Positions 1 to 12,414 of a DNA stretch of 64,000 nucleotides are shown here, piece after piece. Source of the DNA: Schistosoma mansoni (Eukaryota > Platyhelminthes > Trematoda > Strigeidida > Schistosomatidae); NCBI RefSeq assembly GCF_000237925.1, contig NW_017386006.1, positions 1,178,001-1,242,000 on the forward strand. The letters run 5' to 3'. The position numbers and the translations under genes are program-made. The notes under the pieces are model-generated. The model saw only the letters and a list, made by a program, of their open reading frames with translations, was not told the DNA's origin and made no database searches. The first letter of the stretch is position 1. Each line of letters opens with the position of its first letter.

Positions 1-87
1 ACTGAGAATAATACAAATAAATCGCCTTATATATTGTTTTATGTACACGGTGGTGGATTTATTGCTTTAACATCTCAGTCACAGGAT
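1..87 (+). CDS. LIPE: HSL exon with HGGG oxyanion hole
   Basis: The frame starts at base 1 and reads through YVHGGGFIALTSQSQD. The donor GTAAGT follows at 88, phase 0. The exon start lies outside the window. HGGG forms the oxyanion hole in the HSL family. Confidence 0.9.
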
Positions 88-3000
88 GTAAGTCACATTT
101 GCATCCTTACCATCAAACAATAACATTATACGTATGTTTTGTTGATTAGTACATACAACCTGTTAAATTGTCTTATTTTCTTCTCTTTATTGTGTTCATA
201 ATACTTTCTATTATCACTGGTTAATTGAAACTACTTAATTGTTAGAAACTTGACAAAACCTTATTTTAGGTGTCAGAAAATTCAAAGCAGTCAGTTAGTC
301 AAACATAACGTGAAACCTGGTACGTATATACATCGGTTTAAGTTGCCTTACCCAACGGTCAGTTTATGACAATCTTGATACCAACCATAGATAGCTAATT
401 TTTGTAGGTGCTCATCTGCAACTGTAGATTGTGATTATCAAGTGAGAACTTGTACTTTGTTGCTGAAACTGAGGTAGACAGAGTGGGTTTAGAATATGTG
501 ATTAAGTGGCTAAAATCCTGACACCTTTACTACTCATCCATTGCTTTATCGTAAACATTAACCAGGAAGTCCGCACCTACCAATAGGTTTAAAATTGGCA
601 GGAAGTGACCTCAGGGACTATTATTTAATTATTTATTTACTTAAACACAAATATTGTTACAAAGACGCAACAAACATGTATACATCACACAAATCATTCG
701 ATTTTTGAGAGGACTGTAATGCTGCCCGAGCGCCCAAACCGAAACAAGTGGTTTTCTCAGGAGGCCATTTCCCAAGCCTTTGACCTAGAGGTCTAATCCA
801 CAAGATAGTGTAGCAACGTTAGGAAATGCAGTCCCATGGTATGCGATGACCAACAATATTTCCATACTCCATTTGCTTCCTCAGGATCCTGGTAACCCAT
901 GTGCACCATTGTTTCGAAATCGGAGTTTCGGGACTCTCCCAGATGGATCCTCCATACCCACCAACCTGGTTAAAACACCAGACATTTACTTTTGGTTCTC
1001 TCAATTTGGTAAACAACACCCCACCTCGAGAAGGAAGTGAGTAAGACTTCTCTGACAATGGGTGTATTGTTGTAGCTATGTGAGAGCATTTCGAAAGGAA
1101 GAGCTGACTCTTTCCACTCTCAGCTGTACCAGGGAATTTGGGGGCACCAACGCTTTATAGATTTACAAAAATGATCACTAAGTTGCAGTCAACGTTTATG
1201 ACTGCATTGATCAGTTTGATAACCAGGTAGCATCACTAGTACTACCAAGATTATTTATTTCATTGTCAATTATTATTATTTTTTTATTATTTTATTATTT
1301 AAACACGTAAACATTGGTACAAGGAGGCACCAAGTAGTAATAATAATAATAATAATTCGATTTGTTTGAGGGCTGGGATACAGCTCGGGTGCCCAAACCG
1401 AAGCAGGCATTTTTGTACTCAAACTATTCTGTGCTTGTAGATCTGATAATCTAAACGATGTGGTTATGACTTTAAAAAATGTAAAACAGAACACCTATGC
1501 TTAAAGCCATTCTAACTTCCATGAAAATTTGACAATAATCACTTGCCTTTTTTTACAAATAAATTCTCAAATGATTCTATTCGTTATGTCCGAACGGTAT
1601 TGCACACTCAGTGCAAATTCTATCCTTATCAATCTGAAGACAAATGTAGTTTTTAAAGTTTTGTTTGTTTGTTTTATGATGCAAAAAACAACCAAACAAA
1701 TCGGGATTGTTAACTAAGTTCTTTACTGGTCTTTTCCTGTAAGTCGTTTGCGCCGTTTAAAATGTTCATTATTTATTTTAAAGATTTTGTTTCTATTATT
1801 CTAAGAGGTTTGTGGAGGTTGTAGGCTTTTCGTAGGTTATATCGTGGGTTAATCTTAGACAGTAATTGAAAACCAGAAAGCACTGAATAACTAATGCATT
1901 CTAGTATGTGATGTGTCTGAAAATAAACAGATTTTCTTGTATAGTCATTTGGGCCCGTTGGATCGTACTGTATGGATCTAGTCCGAGTATTGATTAGCTT
2001 GCCTAGACTATCTATCTATCTAGCACCAATGACGCGCTAATTGTTAGTTAACAACCGAGAGTACCACTAATTGACTATTGGTCCAAACTGCAGTTTCCCA
2101 CACTAGTTCTTTCGCTTGTCCGACAGTCAGAATAGAGAACTCAGCAAGCAGATAACCTCTAATTACACAGTTTGAACTTACGAATCACTCATAAAACAAT
2201 ATAGGATAGGACCCTGACCACATGTTAATAGGATTGAGAAACTACAATATTGAGCATAACTGAACCATAAGTTGAATAGGACTGAATGATAAGTCCGTAA
2301 TAGATAAACAATGGTTTAGGAAAAGTGAAACACACAACAATGGTTTATGCGTCAAACAGAAGCTTATAGGTAGAGGAATACACCATATAATAGTTTAATT
2401 ATTGAATAATCATACAGCAAAACTACAAAAAAACAACTTCAGATAGGAAGATTCTGAAGGCTAGCTTTTGCTCAATATTTATCCCAACATAGCAATATGG
2501 AGCTGCTCATCAGTGTGCATTCACAACCCGATAAAAACAGCTGTCTAGTGCTTTTTGGTTTTCAATAGCTGTCTAAGGAAGATCAATCGGTGATGCAATC
2601 TAGGATACTTTTTTATCTGTATTTTCTAATGTATTCATGAGGCATTCTGTCAAAATTTAATTTTAGAACTTTTTACGTATATGGGCTGAACAGTTAAACT
2701 GTCCAATTATAGCAGTAGATTATTCACTTTCACCTGAAGCTCCTTATCCACGTGCATTAGAAGAATGTTATTATGCCTATTGTTGGATAACATTAAATCG
2801 TGAAAACTTGGGTTGTACATCGGATGCGAAAATTGTTCTTGCTGGTGATTCCGCTGGTGGGAATCTGGCACTAGGTGTTTGTATGCGCGCTGTACGAGAT
2901 CGCTTACTTAATAAACCAAGTGGGATATTTTTGGCTTATACACCTGTATTGGTTTCTTTTACACCATCTCCTTCAAGATTATTATCGCTTTGTGATCCCC

Positions 3001-6000
3001 TACTTCCTATTGGTGTTCTTTCTAAATGTTTATTGGGTAAGCTCACTTTAGTGTATATTTAGACATTTGTCAAGTTCACCATAACTCATTAATCAATTAT
3101 AGGTTTAGTAACTCAGATGCTAGTTACACACTTGATATGAAGTTTATTAATACTACACGGCTAGTTAGATTGTTGTAAATTGGAGTTGAGTCTAGCAAAC
3201 AGTCATTAATGAATCTATAGACACATTGTCGTAATTTAATGGCTATCTGTCAGATGGTCATAAATTTTCTGGTTCGAATATGATGCTTCTTGAACTATGA
3301 AATACACGTTATATATATATATATAAGTGAGAGAAATAGTGTTATTGTTAGTACTGGTATTGTGGCGATATGTTGGTTTAAAACGACTGAATTAATGGTG
3401 GAGCAAAGTAACTGATCACGTCGGACACTTCACTTTTTTGTAAGTCTCGTCAGAACTGGTGGATTAGTGTCTGAAAGGATCTCCGTATGGCTTAAGAAAG
3501 CCCTGTTGAATTGACATATCCGATACCCATCCATTTACTAACTAATGGTGGGAGTATACTGCTCCACAGTTCGTTGTTTTGCTTTATGACTGTGGAACAT
3601 GGCCTTTAAAAATAGAGGTTATTCATAGGTTACTAGTATTCATCGTAACCAATGGTCGTAAGACGCTGGGTGATATTGCTGAAAATCAAATTCAGTTGCT
3701 CAGTAGCACTAACCCTTTATCTTTCTTTAGATCTTGAGTTTTAAAATCGTCTTATACCATATTATTCTACTTATGTATTCTTCCTGATTCATTATTTTGT
3801 ATGACATGTTTTCTACAATCACTAATACTGTTACCACTTTTACTACTCTGGTATTTTCTTGATCATTTCTTCTATCTGTGATAAAATGAACTGACCCATA
3901 GATGTGCTAGGTTTCATATTCCTTATGACCGGTTGGCTGAGTGGTTAATATATTGACTACTATCATTTTGATGTGAAACCTAATATTTTCCCAGAAATAT
4001 AGTTGATACTTATAAAATATATTCATTATTAACTTTCCACCCATTGCTCAATTTATTTGAAATTATCAAGTCCAACCTTGTCATCCATACTTATGTTTCA
4101 ACCAATCTAATTGACTTATCACTTTATTGTTTATAGCTTATGCTGGTATAGACGAAGCAAGATTGGATTCCGACAAACTTGGTGATAATTTTGAAGTTGA
4201 TGAAAATCCTTCAAACTTAACAACTGAACAAAATTCCCCAATATGGTCCCGATTATTTTCAACATTTTGGTCCAATCCACCAAAATTAGATTTAAATAAT
4301 TCTAAAGAGTTAAAAATTGGACATTTACGTCGATATTCAAACATAACAATGTCTCCTTTATATGATACTTATTTTCAAAATCCAAAAGATCAATCTATGC
4401 CCTCTAATTTATATCGGTTAAGTGAAAACTCTCACTTCCTACATAAATCCCCAAAGTGGAATAAATCAGGTTCGTTATTTTGTATCTGTCGTCTACATTC
4501 TGTCTAATGTGTCATTTAGTGTACTAAATATTAAAAAAAATGTGGTTGCTTCTAAAACTCTGTTCTGGTGAAGTTGATAACATCTGATGTAAGGTGGTGT
4601 TTGGAGGTAGTCGATAGGAAGTCCTAGACCTTGGTTTAGTTCTGTTTGACACTTGTCAGCAAGGTGTATATGTAGTCTTCAGAGAAATGAAACTATCTTG
4701 CACATTTAGTCCTGTATCACTCAGCTTCACAGTCAGAGGCGTTACCACTGAGTTATTAGAGTCACAACTGAGCTTCTGTAGGACTAAGATGTGTTTAAAA
4801 TTGATTGACCACTGGGTAGTGACCAATGTCATGTTTGCCTAGTCATTTTTGGCGCTAATCGGATTTCCTTGATCAAGCTTCAATGTAGCTAATAGTTCAA
4901 ATGACTCGATATCTCATGGACTATGTTGACGTGGAGGGTGGTGGTTGGTGGTGATTGACAGGAAACCGTGGACCTAGATTTCGATCGATAGAATTCGATC
5001 AGCGCTAAGAAGAACTTGACATACACAACATTGGTCACTATTCAATGGTCAATCAGTCATAAAAGAACACTTAATGTAATAAGCTTCCATTAGACTAATC
5101 AGTATGCTAGTACTTTTAATAGCTATTGATATTAGTGACCAGACAGTCCAACAGCTGGACTCATTTAGCACATAACGGCTATATTGTCGACGTTCTTAAA
5201 TTTCCCAAAATGATTAACCGATAAAAAGATGCAATTTCATTAAACTTCACCGAAGTAACATCGATTAAAAACATCTAAGGCAGATTATGCGTTCAGGAAA
5301 AAAGTTGTATGGGAAATGGGCATTTTTGGTTAAATGCTCTATGGTTACTATTATTAGTACTATTTCCATTATGTTATACAATGTTCACTTAATTAATTAC
5401 TGTTTCGTCCCTCTCTAGGTTTCTTTCATATCTATCTTTAAATAACCGTACAGATGTATAGTACTGAGAATCGTTATCACCTCAATTTTCCAATTTCTAT
5501 TTAATATTATGTTATATCTCAATATGAATACAGTTGTAAACAGCTAATGAGTACCTACGAAACAACACAAGAATGAGTGCATATTATTCTGCGTTAATTG
5601 TTATCCTTGCTTTATTCAAACTAATAATAAATGTGTTAAACTGGATGATTAAACGTTTATGACCAAGTATTCAGGTCTAGAAAGTATCCAGCAACTATAA
5701 TATTCATCATTTAGTAGAAAATAGGCTGTCTTTTGTAGTTGTTTTTAGCTAATTTGTTCAGTTTTTCAGTACACCTGATTTATACTAATCTATGTTGAAT
5801 GAAACACGATGACTCAGTCGTCCGACTTGTAGGATTTATTCTGTCCTACAGATATACTAATAAAGCTGTAAACGCGATACTGGCGATCCCAGAGTCTATG
5901 TGAAAGCTATAGTCAGAACAAGGACAACTTGGCTTTAAACTTTATCCGTTTCTAAACATAAAAACAATTAGATTAGTACAATAATTAAAGAATTACAGTC

Positions 6001-7844
6001 CTTAAGTGAAACGCACAAACATACTGATCAGTATTGTGTGTCTTATCAAAATGAATAAAATTTATGAGTCACATTAATATAATAGGATAATAATGTCTTT
6101 CAATTGGTAGGTCACATGCAACAGGGATAGTTTACAGACACATCAGACCAGATAGACGTGGTGGGAGCTTAAGCAACGATTTGATTGGTTAGTTATGGAC
6201 ATAACTAACATGACTTTCAACCACTAGACTGTAGGCTCGAGTTCTGTTCCACGTACTTCAATTTAGGCAACTGGACATTATCATCAGCCATATGGTTCCA
6301 AGTCGAGTAAGCTAGCCTGAACTTGATAAGTTACTTCATCAAGAATTTCGATTAATCATGCACTTATATTTTGTTCCGTATGACTTAGATGTTTTATTTT
6401 ATCAACATACTTATTCTTTACAACTGAATTTTCTCATGTTTTTATAATTCATGAAGAGAAAGGAAAAAACCCAGACCATAATGAGGATGAATGCACACCA
6501 ATATCTAAACATCCTCGTCGACCCCCAACCGATTTGAACCGTATTCGAAATATTCACTTAATTCAGAATGGATTCATGTCACCATACTTAGCTTCAGATG
6601 ATATGCTACGTGGATTACCTCCTGTTGTTATTGTCGTAAGTGAAGTGGGTTTTTGTGTGCATGCATGTGTGTTCCTATGAAGGCAAGAAAATGAGTGAAG
6701 TATGAATTTTTCCTGGAAATAACACACAATTATCTTCTAAAAAGGTGGGATTTAATATCTGTTATGACTGCAAATTGATAGATATCTAGAGGTTTACCAA
6801 TCAGAATCCTATTTATTAACCTCGTGTTTACCACTTTGTCTGTAGCCTAGCAACCTAATATTCGGTCAATAATATGTATTGACGGGCAAGATTAACCCTG
6901 AATCGAGGCCTAGATAATCTCAATTCCGATTGCTCCACCGATACGCACGCCTTGTTTTATCGTCAGTTTTGAGTCCGAACAAGAGAACACATCAGACAAG
7001 CTTCTATTATCATACTGTGGGGCACCCTGTGTATTAATCTCAAACACTCGCTAGCAGATATACGTAAAATTTCAGATTACAACTCACCCAAAATATGAAA
7101 TCTTACTTTAAATACAGAGAACGGAGCAAACTCTAGATGATTAGGACTAATTAAGAAATATGAAATCATAAAATTGTAGTTGATAAGTACAACGAAAGCT
7201 GACAGTACTGGGAATGTAGAAATGCAATAATCTAATTACCCAATAATTATATGATAAAGATGTAAACAATAATAGTAGTCCGTATAATACTTCCAAAAGT
7301 TATAACAATCTCAGTAGTTGGGATCTGTTTGAAAATACGTTGTATGTATGTACATTGAGAATAAAATTTACCGTACGTTTATGTTATTGACTTTGGGCCA
7401 CATTATTTGTAAAGACTAGTGATACTACTTGGCTGCCCAAACTAAAGTAGCTGAAGTGGGACTCGAACCTGTGAGATAGTAGTTAAAAGTCGAGTGCGTT
7501 TAACCTCTAAACCATCCTTTGAGTTATTTATTACTAAAGCTACCATTCAACGTAACCAATATTTGCCTTAAATATGATCATGTGCTAAATATCATTATAT
7601 ATATATAATCTTTGTTTCTCTTCTCTAGTGTTCACATTTCGATCCATTTTTGGATGATGGACTGGAGTTGGCTAAACGCCTTTCTAAACTTGATGTCTCA
7701 GTAGATATACGTGTCTTAGATGATTTACCTCATGCATTTCTTAATTTTTGTCTGTTAGGCCCAGAATTTCAAATTGCTAATAAGATTTGTATTGAATTAG
7801 TAAAAAATTTATTCCATGAATATTATATCAAAATTAATGAATAA
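1..7844 (+). CDS. LIPE: Hormone-sensitive lipase gene, 3' part (five exons)
   Basis: Neutral lipid/ester hydrolase of the HSL family (alpha/beta hydrolase), cytosolic and lipid-droplet acting. Joined exons 1-87, 2667-3036, 4137-4469, 6457-6635 and 7629-7844 give 394 residues plus TAA; all junctions are GT-AG and phases agree (0,1,1,0). Seen: oxyanion-hole HGGG (His at 46-48); GDSAGG with nucleophile Ser at 2850-2852; the HSL signature SPSRLLSLCDPLLP; a low-complexity regulatory insert with an RRYS site; catalytic Asp in SHFDP (7641-7643); catalytic His in DLPHAF (7731-7733). Order and spacing match animal HSL closely. The N-terminal HSL domain and promoter lie left of the window. Introns hold repeats only. 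The product is likely a catalytically complete enzyme. Confidence 0.93.
275..400 (-). mobile_element. Degenerate RTE LINE 3'-end fragment
   Basis: By-eye alignment to the 3' UTR of the RTE LINE at 55834-59733 (shared CAGTTAGTC at the end and AAGTTGCC block) at roughly two-thirds identity. Short and old. Confidence 0.35.
625..1150 (-). repeat. R4 dispersed repeat, copy A
   Basis: About 520 bp, closely similar to copies near 33316, 53105 and 61127. On this strand it starts with T/A-rich TTATTTATTT-like sequence and ends GGAATTTGGGGGCACC. The T/A-rich left edge looks like a retroposon 3' tail, so the element probably reads on the - strand. No coding capacity is shared among copies. Family not recognised. 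Confidence 0.75.
1260..1440 (-). repeat. R4 dispersed repeat, truncated copy B with (AAT)n
   Basis: Tail-proximal part of R4 only: ATT-rich start, CATTGGTACAAGGAGGCACC, then an internal (TAA)n run (about 1339-1358), then GGTGCCCAAACCGAAGCAGG. It lies 110 bp from copy A in the same orientation. Confidence 0.6.
1924..2190 (-). mobile_element. LTR-like dispersed repeat, inverted partner of 34721-35039
   Basis: The reverse complement aligns over about 260 bp with 34721-35039 (shared GTTAACAACCGAGAGT, CTATCTATCTAGCACCAATG, CATTTGGGCCCG). One end has a polyadenylation-like motif in the other copy, suggesting a solo LTR, but no target duplication was found. Treated as a fossil; a single old piece. 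Confidence 0.45.
2667..3036 (+). CDS. LIPE: HSL exon with GDSAGG nucleophile
   Basis: The acceptor TTTTAG ends at 2666 and the donor GTAAGC starts at 3037; phase 0 in, phase 1 out. It encodes the VDYSLSPEAPYPRALEEC block, GDSAGG (Ser codon 2850-2852) and SPSRLLSLCDPLLP, all hallmark HSL stretches. No in-frame stops. Confidence 0.94.
3920..3995 (+). repeat. tRNA-like SINE fragment
   Basis: GGTTGGCTGAGTGGTTAATA resembles a pol III A box region; the B box is weak (TGTGAAACCTAA). Too degraded to assign to a family, and not a functional tRNA. Confidence 0.3.
4137..4469 (+). CDS. LIPE: HSL exon, regulatory insert
   Basis: The acceptor TTATAG ends at 4136; the donor is GTTCGT at 4470; phase 1 at both ends. 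It begins with AYAG, as vertebrate HSL does after SKC, then a polar Ser/Asn/Pro-rich stretch. The motif LRRYSN (Ser codon 4337-4339) fits the PKA consensus RRXS. The rest is poorly conserved, as expected for the HSL regulatory module. Confidence 0.85.
4590..5090 (+). repeat. Degenerate dispersed repeat S4 (two adjoining pieces)
   Basis: Stretch with GGTGGTTGGAGGTAGTCGAT-like start and CAGCTTCACAGTCAGAGGCG, matched in reverse at 15300-15600. A second partial unit starts near 4925 (GGTGGTTGGTGGTGATTGAC). Old, family unnamed. Confidence 0.35.
5100..6450. other. HSL intron, nothing recognised
   Basis: AT-rich intron sequence without coding potential or repeat family that could be assigned. A weak tRNA-like stretch near 6210-6280 was not accepted. 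Confidence 0.5.
6457..6635 (+). CDS. LIPE: HSL exon, end of regulatory insert
   Basis: The acceptor is the AG at 6455-6456, chosen because the next AG two bases on would hit a stop. The donor GTAAGT is at 6636. Phase 1 in, phase 0 out. The first half is charged linker; the second half (NGFMSPYLASDDMLRGLPPV) matches the conserved return to the catalytic fold in HSL. Confidence 0.87.
7410..7520 (-). repeat. tRNA-derived SINE fragment, family S3
   Basis: The reverse complement reads GGATGGTTTAGAGGTTAAAC (A-box type) and CAGGTTCGAGTCCCA (B-box type), then CAGCTACTTTAGTTTGGGCA. The same layout occurs at 62300-62440 and 62640-62790. Degenerate head of a pol III retroposon. Confidence 0.45.
7629..7844 (+). 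CDS. LIPE: HSL terminal exon with catalytic Asp and His
   Basis: The acceptor CTCTAG ends at 7628 and the exon reads to TAA at 7842-7844. It contains SHFDPFLDDG (Asp of the triad) and LDDLPHAFL (His of the triad), followed by a short amphipathic C-terminus. It lacks the long C-terminal tail of some vertebrate forms. Confidence 0.92.
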   Translation, partial: CSHFDPFLDDGLELAKRLSKLDVSVDIRVLDDLPHAFLNFCLLGPEFQIANKICIELVKNLFHEYYIKINE

Positions 7845-8700
7845 TTTATTTCTAAAATACTGATTATCTATGCGCCTCACTTTCCTTTCTTATCTTACTA
7901 CTTATTACTTTTCATATTAGTAGTAGCTGTGATATCCAATGTTGTCTTTTTTATTCTCTTTCTTCTTCACATCAAATAATCATACAACTCTTATTTACGC
8001 TTCATCATCCATTGGATTGTCTATTCTCCTTATCACTTAGTAGATTCGATTAATGTACATACCATACACAACAAGTACACCAACATCCATGTTCATTGTT
8101 TAATCATCTCATATACAGTTCTTGTACCCTTTTCTTCCCCTTTCTTTTTGACTTCATCATGTCTGTATTGCGAATAATTTCACAGTTTGTATGTATGTGT
8201 GTTTGTGTACGTTTCACAGATTATTATTATTATTATTATTATCGTTATCATATTTTTTTGTTAAGTAATTTATCACCAGATTACTTATTTTTTTGTTTTT
8301 TTAACTTTATTCTTGTTTATTTTTTTGTTGCTTCGTTACTCTAGTTTATTTCTTCTTTCTTGTTTTGTTTTCGCTTTGTTTTCCTCATTTGTGTGTGTGT
8401 ATATTGTTAGTATACTAATGTATTATTACCAATACTACTCATTGCCTTTCAAACATAGCTACCTTGTTCAAATCTGTTTTTTTTGTTTGTTTGTTTGTTG
8501 TTGCTTCACCCTTTTATATTTTATTGTTGCATATTGTTATTATTTATTTGTTTTGTTTAAACTAACTTAAATCATTATTTGAAATTTGAATAAAAGCGCT
8601 AATATCATTTGACGAAGGAGAGAAAAAAGTAAGACCGTATCATGGAGTCTTTTATACTATTGAATAAATAATTATTGTTTTGTTCTACTGATCAATGTCT
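7845..8700 (+). promoter_or_regulatory. Probable HSL 3' UTR with polyadenylation signals
   Basis: T-rich sequence follows the HSL stop. An AATAAA lies at 8589-8594 and another AATAAA near 8664. The intervening long T-rich open frames (about 8096-8570) are compositional, including a (TTA)n run near 8221. The cleavage site is inferred, not seen. Confidence 0.45.
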
Positions 8701-9044
8701 CATTCATTGTAAAACTATCATGATGATCATATTTTTTATCTCTTTGATTTTATTTAACTCTCTAAATAATATGAATTTTCTTCTTGAATGTTTCTATTTG
8801 CGAATAGACCAACAATAATTAGAAGTTATGTTGTTATTACTAAAGTCGACAATTCTTTCTACTTATTAGGATTTCATTCATTCAATGAAAATATATTCTA
8901 TCTTCATTGATTATCAACTTTTGTATATGGATTAAGTATACGTAATTTCTTTAGTTGGTTAATGATGATTGAGTCCTATTGGATAATTTTTATTCAAATC
9001 ACGAATGAGTTTAATTTAGACAAGCAATAGATGATTGTTTCGTC

Positions 9045-9330
9045 TTAGTATGGAACTTCTCGGCAGTGCACATTCACAACCAGGAATCGATTCAGTCTCG
9101 TGTTCGAACGCTTAAACTCTAGACTAGTGAGTCAGGATTCAATAGTGTAGAGGTCTAACTTCAATCGCAGCACGATACTAAACAAGCTTCTCCCAGTGTC
9201 TTCGGTGGGCAGCTACGTCACGTTCAACACGGTTTAGCTCCATTGGTCTAACTTCAATCAGTTCGTGATTTAAATGAAATTCAACGATCTCCACAACTCT
9301 GTTGAATGAGTCAGGTTAATAAGTGGATTA
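9045..9330 (-). repeat. S2 SINE, degenerate copy
   Basis: The reverse orientation shows S2 landmarks: ribozyme-flank remnant near CGGCAGTGCACATTCACAAC, a tRNA-like part with TTCGAAC, the GTCTAACTTCAATC block, and the GTGTCTTCGGTGGGCAG and CAACACGG blocks. The ribozyme 3' half is gone. Confidence 0.5.
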
Positions 9331-10960
9331 ACGTCTGTGCTACCACATAAATTATCATCGATGATTTAGTTATTTTTTAAATACAGATTTAGCCATATAG
9401 TTGTATCGTTCTTGCTTGCATCGGTTAGACAGGATCTTAGATTTAAGTGTATTCATTTTAAATGAAATAACTAGTAAATCAAGATTGCAGTAGTGGTTGT
9501 TTTTACTGAGATTTTCTCAGACAGTGATAATCAGTCATTGAGATATAAGTGAGATAGAACTTGCTCCATATATACATCGAATGGAGCTATCACACCATAT
9601 CAACACAGTTATTATGATGAACACCAAATTAAAAGTTGTATCAGTCTTGATAAGAAAGATAACGCATGAATAATATAATTTAAGAGGAATGAATAAGTTT
9701 TTGCCTTGAGAGTTATAAAATAATTTCAAAATTCAGAATCTAACTGAAGATAAAGAGTAGATTCGTCCCAGCTATTGCAACTGGTTCTGAACCATGTCAC
9801 CCAGTGTCCGACCAATGTTCACAATAATTGCACGAACCGCTATAAGGTAGTCTGAACTTAACAACATGACTCAAATCAACAGTTAGTAACTCCATAAATT
9901 GACGTCACATTTTAGTTTGCTTTCTCCTACCTTTCAACCTACTACACTAGCTTATGAACGTAGTCATTGGTTGTTCATTCGTAATACATATCACAAACAC
10001 CTCAATCGATAGATTTGCAATCTTGTCGGCTGATTCGCTATCTTTACCTTGAATCTACAAGGTTTTTGCGTTTATCGAACGACAAAAAATTACCACAGAT
10101 AAACAGATTTTTCAAAATAATAAAGGCGATACTTTGATAGACTTGGTACTTACCGTTCGACGTGAAAATGATCTTATCAAGTTATCGAGTACTGAAGTAG
10201 TGAAGATACGTGGCCTCGATGGATACTGTTGGGTGAGTTGATTTTTGCAAAATAGGTGGTTGGATTTTGAAGCTGTCATGGTCACTTTACACATAAGATC
10301 GGTGACCGAGATGATATTACCACTAAATTACATTATTGATCGATAAGCTTTACGAAGATCAGGTCATAGATCAGATACACACTTAACCAAAAACAGACTA
10401 CCAGAGTATGAGCCAGATACCTCAAACATCGTTACAAGCAGTCTACACTCAGTGAGTACAGAGTAGAAATTAATCATAGGTACGGGATCATATATTAGAT
10501 AGTCATCAAACTGAGTGTCTGTCTGTTTGCACCCAGTGCCCAATCAAACCATACTTTCAATCACCGGACATCATTAAGAAGTTAACCGTTTTGTGTCACT
10601 GAACCAAAAGAAAAAAACTTACTACTGGAAACGATTATTTACTAATCAGATTACCTGTAATCGTCTCCATCAGTAGATAGGATTTCACATAAGCAAATAA
10701 TTAATGGAATGTGAAATAAGCATGGATGTCTATAAGATACGGATTTTGTGTAGAAGAAACCTAGTTGATGTTCAAAAGAATATTTTTTTGCTGGAAAACG
10801 ATAGTGTGGTTTTAAGATTATTTATCTTACCAACAATAGCAAGTAAGTTACTGAAAAAGGTTTGAAGAAAGCTTCTTGGACTAAGAAATTTAGTCAAGAT
10901 ATGTCATACGACAGAATTGAACATTCAATTATCAAATAGAATTCAAAAAATAATATGAAA
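9331..10960. other. Intergenic stretch, nothing recognised
   Basis: AT-rich; short open frames only (60-64 codons) without recognisable family motifs. Confidence 0.5.
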
Positions 10961-10964
10961 TGTC

Positions 10965-11225
10965 AGTTAGTCAGCTACAACGTAGGACCAGGCACACATA
11001 TGCGTCTGTCCAAGTTGCCATACCTTGTTAGCACAAGATGAACACCGAATTCATAGAAGTAGTTAATTTAATGGTGGTAATATATAAAAGACAGGTTGTA
11101 TATAAGGGTATAGTATAGGAACGAAGACAGGTATGAAGCAATTTTAATCTCAAGGTTTAAGGGAAGATAAAAAGTGTATACATCTGCGCCACTGTGATCG
11201 ATTCTGAGTCATGTCACCTTGTAAT
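10965..11225 (-). mobile_element. RTE LINE, 5'-truncated 3' end
   Basis: The reverse complement matches 59480-59733 of the large RTE LINE almost continuously: TGACATGACTCAGAATCGAT at the end of the ORF, ACCTTGAGATTAAAATTGCT, GGTGTTCATCTTGT, GCAACTTGGAC, TGCCTGGTCCTACGTTGTAG. A typical 5'-truncated LINE insertion. Confidence 0.8.
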
Positions 11226-11229
11226 ATCG

Positions 11230-12130
11230 GTTGTTATGTCAAGCCCATATGCCTTATTCTAACTTTTGGACAAGTCAATTCACCTATCCATCATGAGTCA
11301 TGTTTTCACCTTGTTAACTATTCATTTATTAACCCTGACCATTTTTATATGAGCGTAGGTGTGTGTACACTTCCTATCCATTCATCACATGTCTGTCATT
11401 TATTCTTGTCTGACTATAAATATTGATTAACGCTTGGTAAAAGTAAGTTGGCTTATCCGCCATCACAAATGTGCATCATTTGTTAATAAAACTGTAGTTG
11501 CCGCTTCTGTTCGCCTTCTGGTTTTATGCACCGTTAAGATTTGTATTATAACTGTTATATCTGGCCGATTGTGAACGCTATATTCGCTTCCCTAAGCTAG
11601 TTCCGTACCCCCGAGCTAGAACTATACACCGACTTGAAGACCAGAGAAAAGGCACAAAGTGTGTGGGAAGCACTTTACTACAGGGTTCATTTATGTACAG
11701 AAAATATAGGGATTTTATAGTAATTTAAGAGTCCTTGAGTTTTACCGAAAGTTCTAGAATACTGCTAAACATAGTAGCAGTGTGTTAATCAGCCAATCAG
11801 GATCTCCACATGTGACTTTTTCATTCTCGTTATTTTAGCAACATAACTTCACATAACATACTCAACCTTGAGAACTATTCTTCTGTAAATAAACACATTT
11901 TTTAGAGTACATAAATTCAATAATTGGTTCACATTTGTTTAAACGACAAACTTATATTTAACTGACTAACTCTTAATGTTATTTCATACACCTAGTTCCG
12001 TTTATTGTCTTAAAGAGAACAAAAACAAAGATTGATGCAAAATAATATAAATTCATTTTATTTCGTTTGGGTTTCATCAGCTATTTATAACCTATAATAG
12101 TTGAAATCAACGTTATTAACAAATATCGAC
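11230..12130. other. Intergenic stretch, nothing recognised
   Basis: No coding region or assignable repeat seen. Confidence 0.45.
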
Positions 12131-12412
12131 ATAGTAAGCAAAGATCGATAGTGGCTAGCAGTGGAATCCAGGACGCACGTTGCGTCCTATTTGGGACTCG
12201 TCAGCTGGATTTACCTGCATCTCAGAGTTGATGTTCACTCTGGGACTCGAACCCAGTACCTTTCGCTTCAAACGCCATCGCGTTGTCCACTCAGCTATTG
12301 AGTCCTGAATTAAGGCTATATCGAGGCAATACGCACAGTATGCACATATGTCAATAAGAGACTGACCGGTTGAAGTTCTAAACATCAATGGGAATATTCA
12401 AACAAGTAGTAC
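12130..12412 (-). repeat. S1 SINE (Sm-alpha-like) with tRNA-like promoter and hammerhead remnant
   Basis: The reverse complement runs head (CCCATTGATGTTTAG, GTGCATACTGTGCGTATTGC), tRNA-like part (TAGCTGAGTGGACAACGCGA; B box GGGTTCGAGTCCC), then a hammerhead region with CTGACGAG and the cleavage triplet GTC followed by CTGGATTCC. The conserved GAAAC reads GCAAC, so one core adenosine is replaced. The layout matches the known schistosome Sm-alpha SINE. Confidence 0.85.
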
Positions 12413-12414
12413 TA

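Noticed and set aside
819-1058. Open frames recurring in the R4 repeat (819-1058, 33539-33847, 61344-61740)
   Set aside because: They recur because the repeat recurs; frames and lengths differ between copies and no protein family is recognised.
8096-8570. Overlapping 82-85 codon open frames rich in Phe, Tyr, Leu
   Set aside because: T-rich sequence after the HSL stop; low complexity explains the lack of stops.
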